A stretch of DNA of 64,000 bases. Source: CAWUEZ02 sp963921355. GTDB taxonomy: Bacteria > Pseudomonadota > Alphaproteobacteria > Thalassobaculales > Thalassobaculaceae. Shown piece by piece: positions 52,424-61,340 of this stretch. The notes below the pieces were generated by a model. That model was not told the origin of the DNA. It worked only from the letters and a program-made list of their open reading frames with translations, and did no database searches. A program made the translations under genes and the position numbers. Positions within the stretch are counted from its first letter, which is position 1. Every line of letters starts with the position of its first letter. The stretch is taken from contig OZ001190.1 of NCBI GenBank assembly GCA_963921355.3, positions 1,674,001 to 1,738,000 of the forward strand, given 5' to 3'.

Positions 52424-53446
52424 CTAGATCTGAGAATTCGTGACGTTCGTCGGGGAACGCCACTGTTGCCACAGCCAGCGCGCCGTTGTGGGCACGCCGC
52501 GGATCGCCAGGCGGGCGAACACCGCCATGCTCACCAGGAAGAGAACCAGGTTGGGGTACTGAGGCCGGAAGTGCTTGCGGAAGTACTTCCAGACGCTGAC
52601 GGATTTATGCCACTCGACGGTCAGCGGCGACACGCTGCTGGTTCCCTTCACATGGGTCACCGAAACGTCGGGGACATAGAGGATAACGCCCCCCGACTTC
52701 TTGATGCGCATGCAGAAATCCATCTCCTCGACGTGCAGGAAGTAGTCCTCATCCATGCCGCCGAGGGAATCGTAGACCCGATGCGGCAGCAGCATGAATG
52801 CGCCGGAGATGCACTGCACCGGGGTGGTGGTCTGCAACGCGGCGGTCTCGTTCAGGTTCATGCGCTGGAATGCCGGGTGATTCGGCATCAGCCGGTCCAG
52901 GCGAAACCCTTCGACCAGGCAGGTCCAAGGCGTGAGCAGATTGCGCCGTCCGCCGCGTTGCTCGCTGCCGTCGGGGTTCTCGATCCGCACCGTCACCATC
53001 GAGGCTTCCGGTGTCTGCTCAAACGCCTGCACCGCCCGGCTCAGAACACCCGGTCTCAACATGCAATCGGGGTTGAGCAGCAGCACGTATTCGGCCGTTG
53101 TCTGACGGACCCCGAGATTGCAGCCGCGAGAGAAGCCGACATTGCCATGGCCGCGGACCACGGTCAGCCGCGGGTCCTGCTGCGCGAGCGTGTCGAGCAT
53201 CTCGCGGACATCGGCCGGGTTGCCGTTGTCCACGAGCACGACCTGCGCCACGCCATCCTGATCGAGGGCGGCCCTGAGCGTCTCGGCGAGCACCGGGCCG
53301 GTGTGATAGGAGACCATGACGACCGCGCAAAACGGCTGCGCGTTCGGTTCCCCGTCGTTGACGATCTGGTCGGCTGACTCTGTCCCAGTCTCTCCGGTGG
53401 GCACCAACGGCCGGTCACCGGCATCTGGCAGGGGCTGAGTTTTCAC
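52424..53446 (-). CDS. Family 2 glycosyltransferase, rhamnosyltransferase-like
   Basis: The 340-residue protein has CAVVMVSYHTGPVLAETL, VVLVDNGNPADV, NVGFSRGCNLGVR, VLLLNPDCMLRPGVL and DEDYFLHVEEMDFCMRIKKSG, the sequence blocks of WbbL-type rhamnosyltransferases. A hydrophobic segment (NLVLFLVSMAVFARLAI) near the C terminus may attach it to the membrane. It is convergent with the two-domain glycosyltransferase and divergent from rfbC. Confidence 0.9.
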   Translation of the reverse strand: MKTQPLPDAGDRPLVPTGETGTESADQIVNDGEPNAQPFCAVVMVSYHTGPVLAETLRAALDQDGVAQVVLVDNGNPADVREMLDTLAQQDPRLTVVRGHGNVGFSRGCNLGVRQTTAEYVLLLNPDCMLRPGVLSRAVQAFEQTPEASMVTVRIENPDGSEQRGGRRNLLTPWTCLVEGFRLDRLMPNHPAFQRMNLNETAALQTTTPVQCISGAFMLLPHRVYDSLGGMDEDYFLHVEEMDFCMRIKKSGGVILYVPDVSVTHVKGTSSVSPLTVEWHKSVSVWKYFRKHFRPQYPNLVLFLVSMAVFARLAIRGVPTTARWLWQQWRSPTNVTNSQI

Positions 53447-53663
53447 GCTCGTTTGTCCCGGTCGTATCCTTCCGCCGAGGCGTCGCCCCCAACCGACTGC
53501 GCCTCGGCCGCCCGCGCCCGCTGCGGCGCGGTGAACGGCCGGACACTATCACAGCGCGTTACATCGACAAATGCACGTGCCCCGGCCAGTTGTGCGGGCC
53601 GAGAACGCCATGCTATCACCCGCCGCGATCCGTCGGACGGCGGTGCGCTCGCGGAGAACCAGC

Positions 53664-54221
53664 GTGAAGGTCGAATCTCTCTCTATTCAAGACGTCAAAA
53701 TCATCACCCCGAAAAAGCACGGCGATCAGAGAGGGTTCTTCTCGGAGACCTACAATAAACCCGCGCTGCTTCAACACGGGATCGATCTGGACTTCGTTCA
53801 GGACAATCACTCCAAGTCGGAAGCCGCCGGTGTCCTGCGCGGCCTGCACTTCCAGACGCCTCCGTTCGCCCAGGACAAGTTGGTCCGGGTCACGGCCGGC
53901 AGGATCTTCGACGTCGCCGTCGATATCCGTCACGGCTCACCGACCTTCGGTCAGAGGGTCGGGGCGGAGATATCGGCGCAGGACTGGAACCAGATCCTGG
54001 TGCCGATCGGATTCGCCCACGGCTTCGTCACCCTGGAGCCCAATACCGAAGTAATCTACAAGGTCACCGCGCCGTATGCCCCGGACCACGACAAGGGGCT
54101 GGCATGGAATGATCCGGCGTTGGCAATCGACTGGCCGTTGAACGGGCTGACTCCGACCCTTTCGGAGAAGGATCGCGTTCACCCGGTCCTGGCCGACCTG
54201 CCAGCGTACTTTTCAATCTAG
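53664..54221 (+). CDS. rfbC: dTDP-4-dehydrorhamnose 3,5-epimerase
   Basis: The 185-residue cupin converts dTDP-4-keto-6-deoxyglucose to the rhamnose epimer. DQRGFFSETYN, GVLRGLHFQTPPFAQDKLVRV with the catalytic His, PIGFAHGFVTLEPNTEVIYKVTAPY with the catalytic Tyr, and WNDPALAIDWP are conserved. GTG 53664 preceded by GGAG at seven bases is chosen; the open frame extends to 53571. It is first in the rfbCBDA operon. Confidence 0.95.
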   Translation: MKVESLSIQDVKIITPKKHGDQRGFFSETYNKPALLQHGIDLDFVQDNHSKSEAAGVLRGLHFQTPPFAQDKLVRVTAGRIFDVAVDIRHGSPTFGQRVGAEISAQDWNQILVPIGFAHGFVTLEPNTEVIYKVTAPYAPDHDKGLAWNDPALAIDWPLNGLTPTLSEKDRVHPVLADLPAYFSI

Positions 54222-54238
54222 AGACTCCGGAGCGTCGA

Positions 54239-55327
54239 ATGCCGCAACCGAAAACGGTCATTGTCACCGGCGGCGCCGGGTTTATCGGATCCGCCGTTAT
54301 CCGCCTGCTGATCCGTGAAACCGACGTCACCGTCGTCAACGTAGACAAGCTGACCTACGCGGCCAGCGGCACGGCGTTGCGTGCGGTGGAGAACAGCCCG
54401 CGCTACCTCTTCGAACAGGTCGACATCACCGACGCCGCGGGACTGGCCGAGGTGTTCGAGCGCCATGATCCGGATGCGGTCATGCACCTGGCCGCCGAGT
54501 CCCACGTTGACCGATCGATCGACGGTCCCGAGGACTTCGTGCAGACCAATATCGTCGGCACCTTCCGCCTTCTGCAGGCCGCCCGCAAACACCTCGATGG
54601 CTTGGACGAAAGCCGTCGCGCCGGCTTCCGCTTCCATCATGTGTCGACCGACGAGGTTTTCGGGACGCTGGATGAGGACGGCCTGTTCACCGAAGAGACG
54701 GCATACGATCCCCGCTCGCCGTATTCGGCGTCGAAAGCATCCTCGGATCATCTGGTCCGCGCCTGGGGTGAAACCTTCGGACTGCCGATCGTTCTGTCCA
54801 ACTGCTCGAACAACTACGGTCCTTTCCACTTCCCGGAAAAGCTGATCCCTCTGATGATCATCAAGGGGCTGCGGGGTGAGCCTCTGCCGGTCTACGGCGA
54901 CGGCCAGAACGTGCGTGACTGGCTCTATGTCGAGGATCACGCCCGGGCCTTGTGGACCGTCCTGACCGAGGGCGAAGCGGGCAGCAGCTACAACATCGGC
55001 GGCCACAACGAGATGACCAATCTTCAGGTTGTCGAAACGATCTGCGATCTGCTGGACCGTCACGCGCCGCCGCTCGAGGATGGCCGGTCGCGGCGCGAGC
55101 TCATCTCCTTCGTCACCGACCGGCCCGGTCATGACTTCCGGTATGCGATCGACGCATCGAAGATCGAACGGGAACTCGGCTGGCGGCCAGTCGAGAGTTT
55201 CGAGACCGGGGTTGAGAAAACCGTGCGCTGGTACCTGGATCATGAGGAGTGGTGGATGCCGCTCGCCGAGCGGACCGGCATGAAGCGGGTCGGAACGGCC
55301 TCGACGACCATGCAGAAGGTGGGGTGA
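54239..55327 (+). CDS. rfbB: dTDP-glucose 4,6-dehydratase
   Basis: The 362-residue short-chain dehydrogenase has the NAD motif TGGAGFIGS at 11-19, HLAAESHVDRSI, STDEVFGTL, the catalytic YSASKASSDHLVRAW and NCSNNYGPFHFPEKLIP. It produces dTDP-4-keto-6-deoxy-D-glucose. It starts 17 bases after rfbC and its TGA overlaps the rfbD start. Confidence 0.96.
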   Translation: MPQPKTVIVTGGAGFIGSAVIRLLIRETDVTVVNVDKLTYAASGTALRAVENSPRYLFEQVDITDAAGLAEVFERHDPDAVMHLAAESHVDRSIDGPEDFVQTNIVGTFRLLQAARKHLDGLDESRRAGFRFHHVSTDEVFGTLDEDGLFTEETAYDPRSPYSASKASSDHLVRAWGETFGLPIVLSNCSNNYGPFHFPEKLIPLMIIKGLRGEPLPVYGDGQNVRDWLYVEDHARALWTVLTEGEAGSSYNIGGHNEMTNLQVVETICDLLDRHAPPLEDGRSRRELISFVTDRPGHDFRYAIDASKIERELGWRPVESFETGVEKTVRWYLDHEEWWMPLAERTGMKRVGTASTTMQKVG

Positions 55328-56238
55328 GCGTGCGCGTTCTCGTCACCGGCGTCAGCGGACAGGTCGGCGGCGAACTGGTCAGAGCCGCCGACCGGGCGGC
55401 GGCCTCCGGCATCGAGATTGTCGGGGTCGGCCGGGACCGTCTCGATCTTGCAAAGCCGGGCGGCATCGACGGCGTCCTGGATACCGTCCGGCCGACGGTG
55501 GTCGTCAATCCCGCCGCCTACACCGCCGTTGATCGCGCCGAGCAGGAAAGCGATGCGGCCTTCGCGATCAACCGCGACGGTCCGGCGGCCCTGGCGGCGG
55601 CATGTGCCGAGCGGGGGATCGGCCTTCTGCACCTGTCGACCGACTACGTCTTCGACGGGTCCGCCACGGTCCCGTATCGCCCCGAGGATCCAGTGGCCCC
55701 GCTCGGCGTCTACGGGGCCTCCAAGCAGGCCGGAGAAACCGCGATCCGCCATGCGATCGAGGACCACATCATCCTGCGCACCGCCTGGGTCTACGCGGCC
55801 CGCGGGGCCAACTTCATGAACACCATGCTGCGCGTCGGCGCGACCCGGGACGCCTTGCGGGTCGTTGACGACCAGCGCGGTACGCCCACCGCCGCGCCCG
55901 ATATCGCATCGGCGATCCTGGCGATCCTCGCTGCCCGCGCCGCCGGCACGCCGGTGCCGCCGGGTACCTACCACTACACCGCCGAGGGCGAGACGACGTG
56001 GTACGGCTTTGCGGAAGCGATTTTCGAGCGCGCTGCGACTGTCTGGGGCCGCCGCCCGGAGGTAGAGGCGATCACGACAGACCAGTATCCGACCCCGACC
56101 CGGCGGCCGGCCTATTCGGTACTGGACAACAGCAGCCTGATCGAGGCCGTCCCGACGCTGCCCCGCCGACCGTGGCGGGCGGCGGCTGAGTCCGTCCTGG
56201 ACACCCGATTGGCGATGACCGAGGAGGGTCGAGCATGA
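55324..56238 (+). CDS. rfbD: dTDP-4-dehydrorhamnose reductase
   Basis: The 304-residue reductase has VLVTGVSGQVGGELV, NPAAYTAVDRAE, HLSTDYVFDG and the catalytic YGASKQAGE, then RTAWVYAARGANFMNTML. It forms dTDP-L-rhamnose with NADPH. GTG 55324 overlaps the rfbB stop (GTGA). The last base of its stop lies within the rfbA start region (ATGA). Confidence 0.95.
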   Translation: MSVRVLVTGVSGQVGGELVRAADRAAASGIEIVGVGRDRLDLAKPGGIDGVLDTVRPTVVVNPAAYTAVDRAEQESDAAFAINRDGPAALAAACAERGIGLLHLSTDYVFDGSATVPYRPEDPVAPLGVYGASKQAGETAIRHAIEDHIILRTAWVYAARGANFMNTMLRVGATRDALRVVDDQRGTPTAAPDIASAILAILAARAAGTPVPPGTYHYTAEGETTWYGFAEAIFERAATVWGRRPEVEAITTDQYPTPTRRPAYSVLDNSSLIEAVPTLPRRPWRAAAESVLDTRLAMTEEGRA

Positions 56239-57116
56239 AAGGGATCATCCTGGCCGGCGGTTCCGGCACCCGGCTGTATCCGCTGACCATGGTGGCCAGC
56301 AAGCAGCTGTTGCCGGTCTACGACAAACCGATGATCTACTACCCCCTGTCGACGCTGATGCTGGCAGGTATCCGCGAGGTCCTGGTGATCACCACACCGC
56401 AGGACCAGGCTGCGTTCCGTCATCTGATGGCCGACGGTTCCCAATGGGGTATCAGCATCGAGTACGCCGTCCAGCCGGAACCCAATGGACTGGCCGAGGC
56501 ATTCATCATCGGGCGGGAGTTCGTCGGCAACGACACCGTCGCCCTGGTCCTCGGCGACAACATCTTCTACGGCCACGGTCTGACCGAACTGCTGCAGTCG
56601 GCCACCACCGATGCCACCACGCAGGGCGGCGCGACGGTGTTCGGATACTATGTCGGGGACCCCGAGCGCTATGGCGTGGTCGATTTCGACGATGACGGGC
56701 GCGCCACCTCGATTGTCGAGAAACCCGCGAACCCGACCTCGAACTGGGCGGTCACGGGACTCTATTTCTACGACAACCAGGTTCTCGACATCGCTGCCAA
56801 TATCGAGCCGTCCCTCCGAGGCGAGCTCGAGATCACCGACGTGAACAGCGTCTACCTCGACCGCGGCGCGCTGCGGGTTCAGCGCATGGGGCGGGGTTAT
56901 GCGTGGCTCGACACCGGCACCCATGCGAGCCTGTTACAGGCGTCGGAGTTTGTTCGGACCGTCGAGGACCGCCAGGGGCTGAAGGTGTCCTGCGTGGAAG
57001 AGATCGCCTTCCACATGGGCTACATCGACACCGAACAGGTGCTGCGGCTTGCCGCCCCGTTGGCGAAGTCCGGGTACGGCGAATACCTTGAACGTGTGGT
57101 GCGCGGGCGGCACTGA
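56235..57116 (+). CDS. rfbA: Glucose-1-phosphate thymidylyltransferase
   Basis: The 293-residue nucleotidyltransferase opens with KGIILAGGSGTRLYPLT, then KQLLPVYDKPMIYYPLSTLMLAGI, VLGDNIFYGHG and GRGYAWLDTGTHASLLQA. It makes dTDP-glucose, the first step of rhamnose synthesis, although it is the last gene in the operon. Length matches the RmlA family. Confidence 0.96.
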   Translation: MKGIILAGGSGTRLYPLTMVASKQLLPVYDKPMIYYPLSTLMLAGIREVLVITTPQDQAAFRHLMADGSQWGISIEYAVQPEPNGLAEAFIIGREFVGNDTVALVLGDNIFYGHGLTELLQSATTDATTQGGATVFGYYVGDPERYGVVDFDDDGRATSIVEKPANPTSNWAVTGLYFYDNQVLDIAANIEPSLRGELEITDVNSVYLDRGALRVQRMGRGYAWLDTGTHASLLQASEFVRTVEDRQGLKVSCVEEIAFHMGYIDTEQVLRLAAPLAKSGYGEYLERVVRGRH

Positions 57117-57154
57117 GCGTCTAGACGGAGAGTCCGGGAGAGGAGGTCCAGATC

Positions 57155-58366
57155 GTGCTGAGCCGCCTTCTGATCGTCGTGCTGTTCTTGGCCTCGTTCG
57201 CGAGTTTCGGGTACGGCTTCTGGCTCGTTCTCGGCGATGGTGAGCCGCCGAAGCTCGCCGAAGACATTCCTCTGCGGCTCGAGCCCGCAGCCCAACCGCG
57301 CACGGAAGACCGCAGCGACGCTCCAGCGGAGCCTCGTGATCCGGTTACCGAAGAGCAGCGGGCGGCCGTTCCGCTGCCTGCCCCCGCGCCCGCACCGACC
57401 CCACTGACGGCCAGCGACCGCCCGATCACGCTTTCCCTGCCGATCGCCTGCGATCCGGGCGAGGACTGCTGGGTGGTGAATTTCGTCGATCTCGATTCGG
57501 GGCCGGGCCGTCTGGACTATCAGTGCGGTCAGATGTCGTACGACGGGCACAAGGGGACTGACATCGCCCTCGCCAATATGGCGCGTCTGTCAGAGAACGT
57601 GCCAGTGCTGGCGGCGGCGGCCGGCCGGGTCGGCGGGGTGCGCGACGGCATGGACGACGTCAATGTCCGCAAGATCGTCCGCGAGGCTCTGGACGGCCGG
57701 GAATGCGGCAATGGTGTGCGCATCGACCATGGCGATGGTTGGGTCACCCAGTACTGCCATCTCAAGAAAGGCAGCGTCCTGGTCAGCGCCGGCCAGCAGG
57801 TCGAGGCCGGGCAGGCCCTGGGGGCTGTCGGGCTGTCGGGCCTGACCGAATTCCCGCATGTTCATCTGTCGGTGCGGCGCGGCGAGACCGTGGTCGATCC
57901 GTTTCGCGGCGTGGCCGATGCCCCTGCCTGCGGAATCGGCTCGGTACCGCTGTGGGATGAAGTGACGCTGGGCCAGCTGACTGCGATCCCGGCGCCGGTC
58001 CTGCTGGATGCCGGCTTCGCCGACAAGGTCCCGTCCATGGAGGAGGCCGCCAGCGGCAGCGGGGCAGTGGATCAGCTCCAGCCTGACTCGGAGGCAGTGG
58101 TTCTGTGGCTGCGGGCGACCGGGACACAGCCCGGCGACACGGCACGCCTGATGGTCTTCCTGCCTGACGGGACGGTCTTTTTCGATGAGACCGTGACGGC
58201 GGAACGCCACCGCGCGGCGTTCTTCCGCGCCTTCGGGCGCAAGAACACGGAACGCAACTTCCCCAATGGCTTTCCCAGCGGAGGCTGGCAGGGCCGGATC
58301 ACCCTGAGCCGCGATGGTGTGGTGACCGCCGACAGGACGTTCGATCTGACGGTCGCGCCTCGTTAG
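57155..58366 (+). CDS. M23-family peptidase, secreted
   Basis: The 403-residue protein has an N-terminal signal or anchor (LIVVLFLASFASFGYGF), a proline-rich stretch to about residue 90, and an M23 domain with YDGHKGTDIA (first zinc His and Asp), QYCHLKKGS and HVHLSVRRG (other active-site histidines). A strand-rich C-terminal domain follows. Such enzymes cut peptidoglycan cross-links. GTG 57155 follows GAGGAGGT at eight bases. Cysteine pairs suggest a periplasmic site. Confidence 0.9.
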   Translation: MLSRLLIVVLFLASFASFGYGFWLVLGDGEPPKLAEDIPLRLEPAAQPRTEDRSDAPAEPRDPVTEEQRAAVPLPAPAPAPTPLTASDRPITLSLPIACDPGEDCWVVNFVDLDSGPGRLDYQCGQMSYDGHKGTDIALANMARLSENVPVLAAAAGRVGGVRDGMDDVNVRKIVREALDGRECGNGVRIDHGDGWVTQYCHLKKGSVLVSAGQQVEAGQALGAVGLSGLTEFPHVHLSVRRGETVVDPFRGVADAPACGIGSVPLWDEVTLGQLTAIPAPVLLDAGFADKVPSMEEAASGSGAVDQLQPDSEAVVLWLRATGTQPGDTARLMVFLPDGTVFFDETVTAERHRAAFFRAFGRKNTERNFPNGFPSGGWQGRITLSRDGVVTADRTFDLTVAPR

Positions 58367-58464
58367 AGAGCCGGTGCGGGCTGTCCCCGGCGCGTGGAGA
58401 TTGCGTTGATTCCACACGATTGCTAGGAACAGAAGACGATCCAAACCCGGACCGGGAGGTCACC

Positions 58465-59871
58465 ATGGCGCCGAAGATCCGACTCCTGGATGCATACGAT
58501 CCCGACGGGTTCTTTTGTGAATACCAGGGCAACGCCGCGCGCCGCCGGGTCCTCGGCAGCCTGATCAAACGACTCAACAAGACGTCGCCGAAGGAACTGA
58601 ACCGTCTGTCCAAGGCGGTCGATCGCGAACTCTACAACCTCGGCATCACCTTCACGCTGTATGAGGAGGGAACGTCGGTCGACCGGGTTCTACCGTTCGA
58701 TCTGATTCCCCGGGTGCTCACGCCCGCCGACTGGGAAACCATCGAGACCGGGTCGATCCAGCGCGTCCAGACGCTCAACCTGTTCCTGGCCGATGTCTAT
58801 GGCAAGCAGAAGGTGATCAAGGACGGGATCATCCCGGCCGAACTGGTGCTGAAGAATGCCAACTACCGCGAGGAGATGGTCGGCCTCCGGGTGCCGCAGA
58901 ACAGCTATGTGAATGTCTGCGGCGTCGATGTCGTGCGCGGCGGCGACGGTTGCTTCGTCGTGCTGGAGGACAATGCGCGCACACCCTCCGGCGTTTCCTA
59001 TGTGGTCGAGAACCGGCAACTCATGCGCCGCACCATGCCGCACCTGTTCGAAGACATGAACGTGCGGCCGGTTCTGGACTATGGCGTGCGCCTGCACACC
59101 GCACTCTGCGAGGCCGCGCCGAAGGGCATCTCGGATCCGCAGGTCGTTCTGCTGTCGCCGGGGCCGTTCAATTCCGCCTATTTCGAGCACGTGTTCCTGG
59201 CCCGCGAAATGGGCGTGCCCCTGGTGACCGGCCAGGACCTCGTCGTCGAGAACGACCGCGTCAAGATGCGCACCACCCGCGGCATGGAGCCGGTGCATGT
59301 CATCTACCGACGCATCAACGACGACTTTCTGGATCCCGAGGTGTTTCGCGCCGACAGCATGCTGGGCGTCCCCGGCGTGATGCGGGCCTATGCCAAAGGA
59401 AACGTGACGATCGCCAATGCGGTCGGGACGGGTGTCGCCGACGACAAGGGCGTCTACGCCTATATGCCGCGCCTGATCAAATACTACCTGGACCAGGACG
59501 AGATCCTGCCGAACGTACCGACCCATCTGTGCCGGGAACCTGAGGGCCTGGCCTATACGCTCGACAATCTGGACAAGCTGGTGACCAAGCCGGTGGGTGA
59601 GGCCGGCGGCTACGGAGTCGTGATCGGCCCCCGCGCATCGTCGCGTGAGCTGGAAGCGACCCGCAAGGCGATCGAGAAGGATCCCGCCAACTACATCGCC
59701 CAGCCGATGGTGGAACTTTCGGTTTCGCCGACCCTGATCGGCGGCAACGTCGAACCGCGGCATGTCGACCTTCGGCCGTTCTGTGTGACCGGTCGCTCGA
59801 CATGGGTGCTGCCCGGCGGCCTCTCCCGGGTGGCGCTGCGCAAGGGATCCCTGGTCGTCAACTCGTCCTAG
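58465..59871 (+). CDS. Circularly permuted ATP-grasp protein, ended early by TAG
   Basis: The 468-residue protein fits the DUF404/DUF407 circularly permuted ATP-grasp family: NVCGVDVVRGGDGCFVVLEDNARTPSG, LLSPGPFNSAYFEHVFLAREMG, KPVGEAGGYGVVIGP and RPFCVTG. The frame continues in phase past TAG 59869-59871 as GGGSKDTWVLE to TAG 59905-59907, exactly the usual family C terminus, with Gln expected at the stop (CAG to TAG). The loss is 12 residues, which may leave activity. GGGAGGT precedes ATG 58465. Paired with the alpha-E gene, it is of the amidoligase type; the product is unknown. Confidence 0.88.
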   Translation: MAPKIRLLDAYDPDGFFCEYQGNAARRRVLGSLIKRLNKTSPKELNRLSKAVDRELYNLGITFTLYEEGTSVDRVLPFDLIPRVLTPADWETIETGSIQRVQTLNLFLADVYGKQKVIKDGIIPAELVLKNANYREEMVGLRVPQNSYVNVCGVDVVRGGDGCFVVLEDNARTPSGVSYVVENRQLMRRTMPHLFEDMNVRPVLDYGVRLHTALCEAAPKGISDPQVVLLSPGPFNSAYFEHVFLAREMGVPLVTGQDLVVENDRVKMRTTRGMEPVHVIYRRINDDFLDPEVFRADSMLGVPGVMRAYAKGNVTIANAVGTGVADDKGVYAYMPRLIKYYLDQDEILPNVPTHLCREPEGLAYTLDNLDKLVTKPVGEAGGYGVVIGPRASSRELEATRKAIEKDPANYIAQPMVELSVSPTLIGGNVEPRHVDLRPFCVTGRSTWVLPGGLSRVALRKGSLVVNSS

Positions 59872-59911
59872 GGTGGCGGATCGAAAGACACCTGGGTGCT
59901 GGAGTAGGGCC

Positions 59912-60865
59912 ATGCTGTCTCGCTACGCCGAAACCCTGTACTGGCTCGGGCGCTACATCGAACGCGCCGAAAGCCTGGCCCGTGTCCTCGACATCCAGGC
60001 GGCGTTCGCCCGCGATCCCCGGGCTGTCGGCGACTAGGAGGCGATCCTGCGGATTTACGCCGATGAGGAGGCGTTCTTCGCCCGCAACAAGGAGGCTTCC
60101 GCTTCCGCGATCCTGTTCTTCTACACAATCGACCCGAAGAACCCGTCATCGATCCACGGGGCGATCGGCGCCGCGCGCGAGAACGCCCGGACCGTTCGCC
60201 ATCTGATCAGCACCGAGTTCTGGGCGCACATCAACGCATTCTACAGCAGCCTGAAGGACCTGCGTCGGCGGGATATCGGCCTGGCGCGGATCTCGGGGCT
60301 CGCCGAACGCATCAAGTCCGAATGCCAGAAGCTGACCGGGACGGCGGAAGCGACGCTGTACCGGGACGAGGCGTACCGGTTCTATCAGCTCGGCCGGCAT
60401 GTCGAACGCGCCGATCAGACCTCGCGGCTGCTCGACGTGAAGTACCGGCAGCTGCAGAGCGTCGAAGAGGATCCCGGCTCACCGATCGATATCAGTCAGT
60501 GGAACGCTCTGTTGCGTTCGGCGGCCGGGTACCAGGCCTATCGGCGAACCCATCCGGGCATGATTCGGGCCAGCGACATCGCCCGGTTCCTGATGGCGGA
60601 CCGCGAGTTCCCGCGGTCCATCAGCTTCTGTCTCTACCGCATCAAGTATGACCTGGCCTGTCTGGAAGCCGAGCACGGTCATGAACTGGGTGACGCGGTC
60701 AAGGCGGAGCTCGAGCGCGTGGTCGAGATCTCCGGCCAGATCCCCTCGGACCGGATCCAGCCGCAATGGCTGCATCAGTTCGCCGATGCGATTCAGGCCG
60801 GGCTCATCGGATTCGGCGGCGCGCTCTCCGCCCGGTTCTTCGGGATGCCCGAAGCCGCCGAGTAG
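59912..60865 (+). pseudogene. Alpha-E domain protein, interrupted by TAG
   Basis: One phase of 318 codons from ATG 59912 encodes the helical alpha-E protein that always accompanies the permuted ATP-grasp enzyme: MLSRYAETLYWLGRYIERAE, later NPSSIHGAIGAARENARTVR, YRFYQLGRHVERADQTSRLLD and RFLMADREFPRSISFCL. Codon 42 is TAG (60035-60037) between AVGD and EAILRIYADEEAFF, where Trp would fit (TGG to TAG). An internal ATG at 60437 can give only the last 142 residues. Both genes of the pair carry an amber codon. Confidence 0.87.
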
Positions 60866-60887
60866 CCGGGCCCCTCAGAAGGGCCGA

Positions 60888-61079
60888 CTAGGCGGCCTTC
60901 ACCACGAACTCCATGCCGGAGCGAGATCCGACGTAAAGGCCGGGCTTGGTCCGCCGCAGCGAAATCACCGTTTCGCCGACCATCACGTCGATCCATTCGG
61001 CACGCATCCGTACGACCCGACCTTCGGTGCTGGTGTCGGTATCGGTGCACTGCACCGTCACGATGTCATCCAACCGCAT
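60888..61079 (-). CDS. Small conserved-looking protein of unknown function
   Basis: The 63-residue protein begins MRLDDIVTVQCTDTDTSTEGRV and is made of alternating strands (VVRMRAEWIDVMVGETVISLRRTKPGLYVGS), like a small beta-barrel. GGAGA lies 10 bases before the ATG. Third-base composition is coding-like. I know no family. It converges on the alpha-E gene and its upstream side faces repeat copy C. Confidence 0.65.
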   Translation of the reverse strand: MRLDDIVTVQCTDTDTSTEGRVVRMRAEWIDVMVGETVISLRRTKPGLYVGSRSGMEFVVKAA

Positions 61080-61135
61080 CGGTGTTCTCCAAGGTCGATG
61101 ATCCGACTCACGGTATCCGATTCGTAGAGCAGACC

Positions 61136-61262
61136 CGTGTCAGATGGAATCGCCGAAGGCGATCCATCAGACCGGTGAATCTTCTCTAACTCTATGATTT
61201 AGATCGGATTCACACGTTTCGGCGGAAAGCCAGGGTGTTTCCACCGAAACGTGTTCCGATCT
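61136..61262 (-). repeat. Two-hairpin intergenic repeat, copy C (inverted)
   Basis: Read on the reverse strand, the outer stem (61255-61262 with 61201-61208) and a 17-base inner stem (61238-61254 with 61212-61228) enclose a loop. TGGAAACACCCTGG (61230-61243, reverse) is identical to that of copy A. The stem sequence differs from A on both arms yet pairs fully apart from the same T-G position. The linker ends in TTCACCGG, followed by a second hairpin (about 61143-61166) with a one-base bulge. It lies upstream of the lysR gene. Confidence 0.85.
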
Positions 61263-61340
61263 ATGACGGCCGCACGATCATGGTATCGTCATAAGTGATA
61301 GCTGAACCTTTCTGCGATCGACTGGGATGGAGGTGCGGAG

